DNA from: Lactobacillus sp.
Lineage (GTDB): Bacteria; Bacillota; Bacilli; Lactobacillales; Lactobacillaceae
Assembly: GCA_022484695.1 (NCBI GenBank)
Contig: JAKVKU010000001.1
Span: 372,001 to 436,000, forward strand
Reading direction: 5' to 3'
Length of the DNA stretch: 64,000 bases
Part shown: piece after piece, positions 1 through 8,548 of the stretch
How the letters are laid out: every line of letters begins with the position of its first letter
Numbering within the stretch: the stretch's first letter is position 1
Position numbers and translations under genes: made by a program
Notes under the pieces: generated by a model
Told to the model about the DNA's origin: nothing
Seen by the model: only the letters and a program-made list of their open reading frames with translations
Databases searched by the model: none

Positions 1-1011
1 GCCCAGGCACAAAAGGATTTTACATCACAATATCCAAAGCGGGAGTGGGATGTGTATCAAGAAGAATTTGACTTGATCGCCTCAGAACGCTCCTTGGGTC
101 GGGACGGCTTTCAAGGCATGGCCGTCATCGCCAGTAAAACGCATATCTTTAGATATTATTTGAACATCCAACCAGAAGATCAAAGCTATGTGTCTGATAA
201 CTTATATATTTTACCGATTATTAAAGATGCCCAATACAAATTTGATTATGACATGTTAAGCATTGATAAGGCTGGTTTCAAGTTGTATCGCGTCCGGGAC
301 GGCGCTTTGAAACTAGCTGACTTACCAGCTGATGCCCCAAGTGATTTCCACAAGGCCATTACGGATCCATTATTGGATGCCCAATCTGAGGTTCATCCCG
401 AACATGCCGGCAATGATGTTTACAGCACCCGGGATATTCAAGATGTGCCTAAGGATGAAGACTTGGTCCGCTATTACAAGGCTGTGGATTTATACGTGCG
501 CCAGAAGTTCACTTTGGTGGAACACGTACCCGTTGTCTTATTAGGGGCTGAAGATGTCCAAGATACCTTTAGAAAAATTACTAAAAACGGGATGCTGGAA
601 TCTAATATTAAGATTACCCGGGTTCCTTCGAAATTAGATCAACCAACTTTGAACCGGTTGAAAGACGATATCAACGCCCAATTTGCCGTGCAAAGTAAGG
701 CGCAAATCTTACAAGAATTAGATAACGCCCGTTCCGGTGGTCGGGAGACTTCTGGGGTGGATAACGTGGTCCAAGCCGCGGTTGAAGGTCGGATTCGCCA
801 AGTGCTGATCCGGGATAACACCGTGGAACACGGGGTTATCGATTTAGATATGAACGTGGATACCAAGAGCAAAACGGCCGCTAAGCATAATTTGTTAAAC
901 GACATTGCCGTGGTTGTTTTAGCCTTTGGTGGTTCCGTGCACGTCTTAACGGATGATGAAATGCCGATTGGCCAAAGTGTCATTGGCCTATTGCGGGGCA
1001 GAGCGCAATAA
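1..1011 (+). CDS. baeRF-family (bacterial archaeo-eukaryotic release factor-like) protein, 5'-truncated by window
   Basis: Frame is open from base 1 (AQAQKDFTSQYPKREWDVYQEEF...), so the track's GTG start at 52 is probably internal. C-terminal half (AAVEGRIRQVLIRDN...LLNDIAVVVLAFGGSVHVL) resembles the baeRF fold. Confidence 0.7.
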   Translation, partial: AQAQKDFTSQYPKREWDVYQEEFDLIASERSLGRDGFQGMAVIASKTHIFRYYLNIQPEDQSYVSDNLYILPIIKDAQYKFDYDMLSIDKAGFKLYRVRDGALKLADLPADAPSDFHKAITDPLLDAQSEVHPEHAGNDVYSTRDIQDVPKDEDLVRYYKAVDLYVRQKFTLVEHVPVVLLGAEDVQDTFRKITKNGMLESNIKITRVPSKLDQPTLNRLKDDINAQFAVQSKAQILQELDNARSGGRETSGVDNVVQAAVEGRIRQVLIRDNTVEHGVIDLDMNVDTKSKTAAKHNLLNDIAVVVLAFGGSVHVLTDDEMPIGQSVIGLLRGRAQ

Positions 1012-1050
1012 GCGCTGTAACGCCGCTTTACAATTGATCATGACAACATA

Positions 1051-1101
1051 AAAAATACTTACCTTAGCGCATTTATTGCGGCTGGGGTAAGTATTTTTTT
1101 T
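1051..1101. terminator. Bidirectional Rho-independent terminator
   Basis: AAAAATACTTACC...GGTAAGTATTTTT between convergent genes. Confidence 0.8.
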
Positions 1102-1103
1102 GA

Positions 1104-1394
1104 CTATAACGTTGCCAGAAATCCAGGCAGGACGGTTTCAAATAACGCTTCATTGAGACGGACATATTTGTTTTGACCAACTTTGCGGGTGGTGGTCAAA
1201 CCGGCTTCACGTAAGGCTTTAAAGTGATATGACACTGTTGATTTATTAATATCTAAGTTCTCTCCGATTTCGCCACAGTTCATTTCAGCTTGCTTGGCGT
1301 AAAGCATACGAATAATTTGCAGCCGAGCTGGGTCGGCAATGGCTTTTAGAATCTGAACCCGCGCTTCATCATCTGTTTGTTGTTTGATTATCAT
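1104..1394 (-). CDS. ArsR-family winged-helix transcriptional regulator
   Basis: ILKAIADPARLQIIRML...STVSYHFKALREAGL HTH signature; divergent from the MFS gene. Confidence 0.85.
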   Translation of the reverse strand: MIIKQQTDDEARVQILKAIADPARLQIIRMLYAKQAEMNCGEIGENLDINKSTVSYHFKALREAGLTTTRKVGQNKYVRLNEALFETVLPGFLATL

Positions 1395-1451
1395 AAAACT
1401 ATAATACTATTGCAAAATGGTTTCGTCAATGCTATGCTTATTTCTGTTCGA

Positions 1452-1473
1452 TAGTTTGATGATTATCAAACTA
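1452..1473. promoter_or_regulatory. Candidate ArsR operator
   Basis: Perfect 9-bp inverted repeat TAGTTTGAT-GATT-ATCAAACTA in the divergent ArsR/MFS intergenic region. Confidence 0.6.
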
Positions 1474-1487
1474 ATATTTCAAAGGAG

Positions 1488-2663
1488 TTGAAGCGTATGC
1501 GTCGTTATGCCACGATGTTTTTTCTAACCATGTTCCTCATTGGAACAGATACATTTTTAATTTCCCCGTTATTACCCACATTAAGTAATCTTTATGGGGT
1601 TTCAACCGGTATTTCTGGTTGGATGGTGAGTGCTTATGCCATTGGCTATGCCGTTTTTGCCTTGATATCCGGGCCGATTTCCGATGGTCGGGATCGGAAG
1701 AAAGTCATGTTATGGGGCTTATTGGCTTTTGCGGTGTCCACCTTCTTGTGTGCCTTTGCGGTGAATTTCACCTTGATGCTGCTCTTCCGCTTCTTGGCAG
1801 GGGTCAGTGCTTCTTTTGTCACCCCGCAAGTCTGGGCGTCGATCCCAGTGGTTGTGGCCCGCAAAGATATCGTCAAGGTCATGGGCTACGCCACGGCAGG
1901 CTTATCCGTATCACAACTGGTGGGGATTCCCATTGGCAGTTATCTCGCCGTTATCTCCTGGCATGCACCGTTTTTCGTGATTTCTGGGGCGGCCTTATTG
2001 CTATTGGGATTAAACTTGTTGGCCCTGCCAGAACTAGAAGTTGGGCACCGGGAACGCTTTTCCTTTATGAAGACTTACGCCAATGTGGCCCGTAATGGTC
2101 AGGCCATCAGCTATCTCATGGCTTACTTTGTCTTTCAAACCGGCTCTTTCACGTCGATCACCTTTATCTCCACCTGGTTCACCAAAAGTTTCGGGTTGAC
2201 CTTAGCTGGGGTAGGGACAGCCATGATCGCCATTGGCGCCGGCAATTTGGTGGGCAGCTTATTCGGGAGTCGCCTGGTCAATAAACTGGGCTTGGCCCGG
2301 ACATTCTTAATGGAGCTCATCGCATTGGTGGTTTTGTACTTACTACTGCCCTTTGTCACCACATTTTGGTTGGCCGAAGTCCTGTTGACCATTGTCTTCT
2401 TGTTCAACGGCTTCATTTTCCCGCTGTTCATGACCACTTTGCAAAGTACCGCCAAGAACGCCCGCAGTACGATTTCTTCCTTGTCCAATGCGGCCATGTA
2501 TCTGGGCGAAACCCTAGCTGGCATTATTGGCGGCCTGTTGTTCAAGCAATTTAATAGTTACATAGGTATTTCGTTGTTCGCGGCAGTGATGATCGTCATT
2601 GCTTTGGGCTTATATGCCAAGTCCGGTATCTTTAAGCCAGATCACATCGAAAGTGCCCTTTAA
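1488..2663 (+). CDS. MFS transporter (DHA1-like)
   Basis: 12-TM MFS with GPISDGRDRKK motif. True start may be 1497 (ATGCGTCG). Confidence 0.85.
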   Translation: MKRMRRYATMFFLTMFLIGTDTFLISPLLPTLSNLYGVSTGISGWMVSAYAIGYAVFALISGPISDGRDRKKVMLWGLLAFAVSTFLCAFAVNFTLMLLFRFLAGVSASFVTPQVWASIPVVVARKDIVKVMGYATAGLSVSQLVGIPIGSYLAVISWHAPFFVISGAALLLLGLNLLALPELEVGHRERFSFMKTYANVARNGQAISYLMAYFVFQTGSFTSITFISTWFTKSFGLTLAGVGTAMIAIGAGNLVGSLFGSRLVNKLGLARTFLMELIALVVLYLLLPFVTTFWLAEVLLTIVFLFNGFIFPLFMTTLQSTAKNARSTISSLSNAAMYLGETLAGIIGGLLFKQFNSYIGISLFAAVMIVIALGLYAKSGIFKPDHIESAL

Positions 2664-2708
2664 AGGTTGGCGGAGCGTCGTCCTGGGGAGAATGGTAAAA
2701 AAACAGCA

Positions 2709-2726
2709 TAGTGAATAGATTCACTA
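2709..2726. promoter_or_regulatory. CRP/FNR-superfamily-like palindrome (GTGA-N6-TCAC core)
   Basis: TAGTGAAT-AG-ATTCACTA, perfect 8-bp arms, upstream of hydG. A lone half-site ATTCACTA recurs near 2908. Confidence 0.45.
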
Positions 2727-2997
2727 ATTACGATTATTTTTGGAAACGGTGGTAATAGGCAGGATAGGCCCGCGGTCATAAAATAGGGAATCCACCTAAT
2801 TTAGCTTTATTCCGGTTATTATCAAGGCTTAGCCGAGATGGCCGGTGAAGTTTTTAATTGACATTCTTGAGAAAATATCATAAGTTTAAACTAATTGATA
2901 ACCAAGAATTCACTATACCAGCGGAATAATTCAACCATTCACATGGCAAACGATTATATGTGCCCACACCCCCTTCAATTAGAAAGGAAGGATTTCC

Positions 2998-4416
2998 ATG
3001 TACGATCCTAAATCTCATGTCGCCACTGAATTTATTAGCAATGATGAAATCCAAGCAACCCTAGCCTATGCCGACGCCAACAAAGACAATGTGACCCTGA
3101 TCGACCAGATTTTGGACAAAGCCCGCCTACATAAGGGCCTGGACCACCGGGAAGCCTCCGTGTTATTGGCCTGTACCTTACCAGCTAAAAACAAAGAAAT
3201 CATGGGTTTGGCTAAAGGCATCAAAGAAGCCTACTATGGCACCCGTATCGTGATGTTTGCGCCGCTTTATCTATCCAACTATTGTGTCAACGGCTGTGTC
3301 TATTGTCCCTTCCACGGCCAAAACAAAACGATTCCCCGGCAGAAATTAACCCAAGCCGAAATTGAACGGGAAGTTATTGCCCTCCAGGACATGGGCCACA
3401 AACGCCTGGCCCTGGAAACTGGTGAAGATCCAGTAAATAGTCCTATTGAGTATGTCCTGGAATCCATCAACACCATTTATAGCATCAAGCATAAGAACGG
3501 TGCCATTCGGCGGGTGAACGTCAACATTGCGGCCACCACCGTGGAAAATTATAAGAAGCTCCACGATGCCGGTATCGGGACCTACATTTTATTCCAAGAG
3601 ACTTATCATAAACAAAGCTACTTAGACCTGCATCCCTATGGTCCCAAACGCAATTACGATTACCACACCGAAGCCATGGACCGGGCGATGGAAGGTGGTA
3701 TCGATGATGTGGGTATCGGCGTTTTATTCGGGTTGGACAAATTCCGCTACGAATTCGCCGGCCTCTTAATGCACGCGGAACATCTGGAAGCGGCGTATGG
3801 CGTAGGTCCCCACACCATCAGTGTGCCCCGGATCTGTCCGGCCGATGACATCGACCCCGAGAGTTTTGACAACGGCATCAGCGATGAAACCTTTGAAAAA
3901 ATCGTGGCCTGCATCCGGATTGCCGTGCCATACACCGGCATGATCATGTCCACTAGAGAAAGCGAAGACATTCGCCGGGAAGTTTTGGACCTGGGCATTT
4001 CACAAATCAGTGGCGCTTCGGTCACCAGTGTGGGGGGTTACGCCGGTAAGACTCAAGCGGACCTGGAATCCAATCAATTCGACACCAGCGACAAACGTTC
4101 CTTAGACGAAGTGGTGCACTGGTTGATGGACCTGGGCTACATCCCAAGCTTTTGTACCGCCTGTTATCGGGCCGGCCGTACCGGCGACCGCTTCATGTCC
4201 CTGTGTAAGAGCGGCCAGATTCAAAACTGTTGCCATCCCAACGCCTTGATGACCCTGAAGGAGTACCTGGAAGACTACGCCAGCCCGGAAACCGTGGCAG
4301 CCGGCAATCGCCTGATCGACGACCAAATCGGCGACATCCCCAATGAACGCATTCGCCAAGTCGTGGCCAAGCGTTTAGACGCCATCGCTGGTGGGGCGCG
4401 GGATTTCCGGATTTAA
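2998..4416 (+). CDS. hydG: [FeFe]-hydrogenase H-cluster radical SAM maturase HydG (orphan)
   Basis: CVNGCVYC (CX3CX2C radical SAM cluster) and C-terminal CTAC-X22-C followed by HPNALMTLKEYLEDYA, which separates HydG from ThiH. GPHTISVPR motif. RBS GAAAGGAAGG. Confidence 0.92.
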   Translation: MYDPKSHVATEFISNDEIQATLAYADANKDNVTLIDQILDKARLHKGLDHREASVLLACTLPAKNKEIMGLAKGIKEAYYGTRIVMFAPLYLSNYCVNGCVYCPFHGQNKTIPRQKLTQAEIEREVIALQDMGHKRLALETGEDPVNSPIEYVLESINTIYSIKHKNGAIRRVNVNIAATTVENYKKLHDAGIGTYILFQETYHKQSYLDLHPYGPKRNYDYHTEAMDRAMEGGIDDVGIGVLFGLDKFRYEFAGLLMHAEHLEAAYGVGPHTISVPRICPADDIDPESFDNGISDETFEKIVACIRIAVPYTGMIMSTRESEDIRREVLDLGISQISGASVTSVGGYAGKTQADLESNQFDTSDKRSLDEVVHWLMDLGYIPSFCTACYRAGRTGDRFMSLCKSGQIQNCCHPNALMTLKEYLEDYASPETVAAGNRLIDDQIGDIPNERIRQVVAKRLDAIAGGARDFRI

Positions 4417-4462
4417 CCGTTGCCTTAAGCCACTCATAACGGCGTTTCACTTATGTAGAAAT

Positions 4463-4505
4463 AATGCTTATCCCACTGAAATTTCAGAAGGGGTAAGCAT
4501 TTTTT
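4463..4505. terminator. Rho-independent terminator
   Basis: AATGCTTA...TAAGCATT plus T-run, between convergent hydG and GNAT genes. Confidence 0.7.
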
Positions 4506-4518
4506 AATTTCTTATGGT

Positions 4519-5067
4519 TTATCCGAGCAAGTGACCCCTAGCTTGGCCCCATTCTGAACGCAATAGGCCATATTTTACCGAATCCCAATATTGGCCCTGC
4601 CAGTACCGGACTTGGCGGACCACCGCTTCTTGGTGCATCCCCACACTTTCAGCCAAGCCCATCATCCGCTGGTTCCCAGACCAAGTGGTGATGCCCAGGT
4701 GTGGCAAATCGATGGTTTGCCACAGGAAATCCAGCCACTGGGATAACGCCGCTTTGCCAATGCCATGGCGCCATAACTTAGGGCTTTGAATCATAATGCC
4801 CATATCTAACCACTGCTTTAAATCGCCATCTTCATAATGAGCAGAGACGATGCCCACGGGGGTATTGTCCACGGCGATCAACCGGAAAAAATTGGGGTCT
4901 AAGTAAGGGTTCGCTTCGGTGACAAAGGCAGTTTTAGTGGGGATTTGCCGGGGCAGGTAAGGGGCATCCCAGTTGAACCATTCTGCTTGGGGGTCACCAT
5001 AGGCCAGGTCCCAGTAAGTGGGCAAGTTGGTTAAAGTGAAGGGTGGTAAAGTCACATTCATAAGCAA
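4519..5067 (-). CDS. GNAT-family N-acetyltransferase
   Basis: Acetyltransferase-like pattern: MIQSPKLWRHGIGKAALSQWLDFL...GITTWSGNQRMMGLAESVGMHQEAVVRQVRYW. Confidence 0.8.
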   Translation of the reverse strand: MLMNVTLPPFTLTNLPTYWDLAYGDPQAEWFNWDAPYLPRQIPTKTAFVTEANPYLDPNFFRLIAVDNTPVGIVSAHYEDGDLKQWLDMGIMIQSPKLWRHGIGKAALSQWLDFLWQTIDLPHLGITTWSGNQRMMGLAESVGMHQEAVVRQVRYWQGQYWDSVKYGLLRSEWGQARGHLLG

Positions 5068-5222
5068 GTCTCCTATCTAGTTGTGCCAGTATTGTAATGC
5101 CATTACTTGCCAGTATACCAAAAAGCAAGTGGAAAATTTTTAATTAATCTTTAAAAATGGCGCAAAGTCAAAAGCACCAGGGGCTGTCGGGACTAAAAAA
5201 ATGCGGTCAAGCATAATCCTTA

Positions 5223-5238
5223 GCACTTTATGTTGTGT
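5223..5238. promoter_or_regulatory. NrdR box 1
   Basis: GCACTTTATGTTGTGT, about 13/16 to ACACWATATATWGTGT. Confidence 0.7.
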
Positions 5239-5254
5239 TCGTTTAGAAAATGAG

Positions 5255-5270
5255 CTACCATATATAGTAT
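5255..5270. promoter_or_regulatory. NrdR box 2
   Basis: CTACCATATATAGTAT, about 12/16 to consensus; 16 nt after box 1, so 32 bp start-to-start. Confidence 0.7.
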
Positions 5271-5289
5271 GCCAAAGGAGGAAATTGCC

Positions 5290-7539
5290 ATGCAAACGAT
5301 TAAAACTAAAACTATTACATTGACGCAAGATTACATAAATGACGTGGAACAAACTGTCAAACCCCACTGGGGCGATTTAGGGTGGGTCACTTATAAGCGG
5401 ACCTATGCCCGTTGGTTGCCGGACAAACAACGCACGGAAAACTGGGCCGAAACGGTGAAACGGGTGGTTGAAGGCAACATTAACCTGGATCCCCGCTTAA
5501 GTGGTCCGGAAGTGGACGCCGATGTGGTGGCTGATTTGACCGTTGAAGCTGAACAGTTATTCAAGTTGATTTACGGTTTGGCCGCTACCCCATCTGGCCG
5601 GAATCTGTGGATCTCGGGGACGGATTATCAAAAGCGTAATGGCGATGCTTTAAACAACTGTTGGTTCATCGCCATGCGGCCCCAAGCTTATGGGGATAGC
5701 CATATCCAACCCAGTTACTTGGACCCCGCTCAAAAAGCGGTATCCATGCCCTATGCCTTCTTATTTGACCAATTGATGAAGGGTGGCGGCGTTGGCTTTT
5801 CCGTGGTCCAAGCCAATGTGCAACAAATGCCTAAGGTGGATCGGTCAATCAATTTGACCATCCTCATCGACAAAGCCAGCGACTCCTACGACGCTTCTTT
5901 GAAATTAGGCGCCACGGATAAAACCGCTTGGCTGGCCCAACACGATAAAAATCAAGTGGCCTATTATGAATTGCCCGATACTCGGGAAGGCTGGGTCTTA
6001 GCTAACGCTGAGATGATGGACTTGCACTTTGACGCCACCAACGTGAATGACAATGACGACTTAGTGTTAGACATCAGTCAAATTCGGCCCAAGGGTGCCC
6101 GGATCAAAGGCTTTGGTGGCACCGCTTCAGGGCCCATGCCGTTGGTTGAAATGTTATTTGATATTAATGCTTTATTAAACACGCGCTTAAATGAAAAATT
6201 GACCTCTGTGGACTGTACTGATATGGCTAACATGATCGGTAAAACCGTGGTGGCCGGCAACGTGCGGCGTTCGGCGGAATTAGCCTTGGGGTCTGGGGAA
6301 GATAACGACTTCATTACCATGAAACAAGACCAAGAGAAACTGATGCATCACCGCTGGGCTTCCAACAACTCCGTGGCGGTGGATACCCGCTTCAGTGATT
6401 ACACAGCCATTGCCGATGCCATCGCCCATAACGGCGAACCCGGCATCGTGAACTTGGAACTTTCCAAGAACTACGGCCGCTTGATCGATGGCTTGCAGGA
6501 AGATATCGATGGGGACGTGGAAGGGACCAATCCTTGTGGTGAAATTTCCTTAGCCAACGGGGAACCTTGTAATTTATTTGAAGTCTTCCCTTATGTGGCC
6601 AGCCAACAGGGTTGGGATTTAAAGGACGCCTTTGGGCTGGCTACCCGTTATGCCAAACGGGTCACCTTCAGCCCCTATGATTGGGAAGTATCTCGCAACG
6701 TAATTCAAAAGAATCGCCGCATCGGGATCTCCATGTCTGGGATTCAAGATTGGATTTTAGGGACCTTTGGCAACCGGGTTGTGAAAGGCTTTAAGACCGT
6801 CCAAGATCCAGCTACGGGCATGACCGTCAATGAACCGATTTATGACCCTGCTGCCGTGAAGACCGTGGATGGCCTGTATCATGCGGTGATTGACGCAGAT
6901 AAGGCTTATTCTGAAGCTTTGGATTGTGCCCCATCTTTGAAACATACCACTGTGAAACCTTCCGGGACAGTGTCTAAGCTGGCCGGTGTGTCTGAAGGGA
7001 TGCACTTCCACTATGCGGATTACTTGATTCAACGGATTCGTTTCCAAGACAACGATCCATTACTGCCAGCCTTGAAGGCCTGTGGGTATCATATGGAACC
7101 GGACGTGTATACCAAGAACACGGTTTGTGTGGAATTTCCAGTGAAGGCCGCCAATGCGGAAAGTGACGAATTTGCTTCTGCCGGGACGGTTTCCATTGCG
7201 GAACAATTTGCCACCCAAGCTTTCTTGCAGACGTATTGGTCCGATAACGCCGTCAGCTGTACGGTGACCTTCCAACCTGAAGAAGCCAAGCAAATCGCCG
7301 GTTTGATGGCCCAATATCGCCATACCATCAAATCTACCTCCCTATTGCCTTACGTGGGTGCCGGCTTCAAACAAGCCCCTAAAGAACCCATTGCCGCCAG
7401 CGAATATGAAAAGCGCCACGCTGAAATTTCTGGGGACGTGGCCCAAGTCTTTGCGGCTCAAAATGACAACCATGACCAAAAAGATATCGAATTGGTTGAT
7501 CAAAGCGATTGTGCCGGGGGCGCTTGCCCAATTAAATAA
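5290..7539 (+). CDS. Adenosylcobalamin-dependent ribonucleoside-triphosphate reductase (class II)
   Basis: L. leichmannii-type RTPR: NPCGEISL and C-terminal DCAGGACPIK. Start moved from 5269 to ATG 5290, 8 nt after AAAGGAGG (5274-5281). Confidence 0.93.
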   Translation: MQTIKTKTITLTQDYINDVEQTVKPHWGDLGWVTYKRTYARWLPDKQRTENWAETVKRVVEGNINLDPRLSGPEVDADVVADLTVEAEQLFKLIYGLAATPSGRNLWISGTDYQKRNGDALNNCWFIAMRPQAYGDSHIQPSYLDPAQKAVSMPYAFLFDQLMKGGGVGFSVVQANVQQMPKVDRSINLTILIDKASDSYDASLKLGATDKTAWLAQHDKNQVAYYELPDTREGWVLANAEMMDLHFDATNVNDNDDLVLDISQIRPKGARIKGFGGTASGPMPLVEMLFDINALLNTRLNEKLTSVDCTDMANMIGKTVVAGNVRRSAELALGSGEDNDFITMKQDQEKLMHHRWASNNSVAVDTRFSDYTAIADAIAHNGEPGIVNLELSKNYGRLIDGLQEDIDGDVEGTNPCGEISLANGEPCNLFEVFPYVASQQGWDLKDAFGLATRYAKRVTFSPYDWEVSRNVIQKNRRIGISMSGIQDWILGTFGNRVVKGFKTVQDPATGMTVNEPIYDPAAVKTVDGLYHAVIDADKAYSEALDCAPSLKHTTVKPSGTVSKLAGVSEGMHFHYADYLIQRIRFQDNDPLLPALKACGYHMEPDVYTKNTVCVEFPVKAANAESDEFASAGTVSIAEQFATQAFLQTYWSDNAVSCTVTFQPEEAKQIAGLMAQYRHTIKSTSLLPYVGAGFKQAPKEPIAASEYEKRHAEISGDVAQVFAAQNDNHDQKDIELVDQSDCAGGACPIK

Positions 7540-7611
7540 TGGCTTGACTTAACCAAGCCCAGCACCAACAATAAAGATGTTTCAAAAACTTGTTTAGGGA
7601 GAAATTTATTC

Positions 7612-8001
7612 ATGAAGAAATTAACACGTATCGTCGTTTCATTGTTGGCTTTGATCACCTTTGGGGGCACCACTACAGCGGCCCTTACAGCAGACACCAC
7701 ACCGGTTCAAGCTGCAGCGAAGCAAACCATTACCACCACTTATACCTTGAAGCAAGGCAAGAAGACTATTTCTAAGAAAACCACCAAAGTGGCTAAGAAT
7801 GCCACCGTTTTAACGGGTTTGAAGAAAAACTGGTCTGTGAAACAAAGTAAAGGTTTTGTCACCGCCATTGATGGCCACAAGCAAAACACCAAGGAAAAAT
7901 TGTATTGGACTTACACCATTAACGGGAAGATGGCTTCTAAAGGTGTCACCCAACAAAAATTGCAAAACAACGACAAGGTTGTTTTCAACTTAAGTAAATA
8001 G
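7612..8001 (+). CDS. Secreted DUF4430 (transcobalamin C-terminal-like) domain protein
   Basis: Sec signal peptide ending near VQAAA; C-terminal LYWTYTINGKMASKGVTQQKLQNNDKVVFNL matches the DUF4430 pattern; located between RTPR and an ECF S component. Confidence 0.7.
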   Translation: MKKLTRIVVSLLALITFGGTTTAALTADTTPVQAAAKQTITTTYTLKQGKKTISKKTTKVAKNATVLTGLKKNWSVKQSKGFVTAIDGHKQNTKEKLYWTYTINGKMASKGVTQQKLQNNDKVVFNLSK

Positions 8002-8012
8002 TTGGTTGAACC

Positions 8013-8531
8013 ATGACAGACAGTCGGGTGCGGATTCGCCGCTTAACACTATTGGCCTTATTGACGGCGTTATGCATCGTGTTGCGCATCGTGAAGATCC
8101 CCATCCCCAATGTCCAACCAGTGACCGATATCTTGATGATCGTCACCCTGGTGGCCGGGGTGAGCTATGGCTTGCCCTTAGCGGTGTTAACCATGGTGTT
8201 GTCCAACGTGGTCCTGGGCTTTGGCATTTGGACCATCCCCCAAATCGTGGCTTATACCGTGTGTATTTTAACGGTAGCCCTGGTGAAATTACTCCTGCCT
8301 CTAAAGCGCTGGTTTTGGCTACAGCTGGGACTATGTGTCTTTTTAGGCTTTGAGTACGGCGTGGTGGTGAGCCTGGGGATGGTTTTAGTGGGTATCACCC
8401 AAGGTCAAGTGTTTCTGGCTTATTGGCTCAGCGGCCTGCTTTTTGACGGCTATCATGCCTTAGGGAATCTGGCGTTTTATCCGTTATTGAAGCTGCCTTT
8501 GACCAAAGCCTTAGATCGTTATTTGAACTAG
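8013..8531 (+). CDS. ECF transporter S component, probably cobalamin-specific (CbrT-like)
   Basis: 172-aa multi-TM S component; context of RTPR and cob(I)alamin adenosyltransferase. Confidence 0.75.
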   Translation: MTDSRVRIRRLTLLALLTALCIVLRIVKIPIPNVQPVTDILMIVTLVAGVSYGLPLAVLTMVLSNVVLGFGIWTIPQIVAYTVCILTVALVKLLLPLKRWFWLQLGLCVFLGFEYGVVVSLGMVLVGITQGQVFLAYWLSGLLFDGYHALGNLAFYPLLKLPLTKALDRYLN

Positions 8532-8548
8532 AGAACTGGAGCGTTTTG

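Noticed and set aside
3000-4416. Annotation of the radical SAM gene as thiazole synthase ThiH
   Set aside because: The C-terminal CX2CX22C motif and HPNALMTLKEYLEDYA tail are HydG-specific, and no thi genes are adjacent.
5068-5268. Possible cobalamin riboswitch upstream of the RTPR
   Set aside because: No B12-box-like core or adequate length of structured leader seen; the region instead carries paired NrdR boxes.
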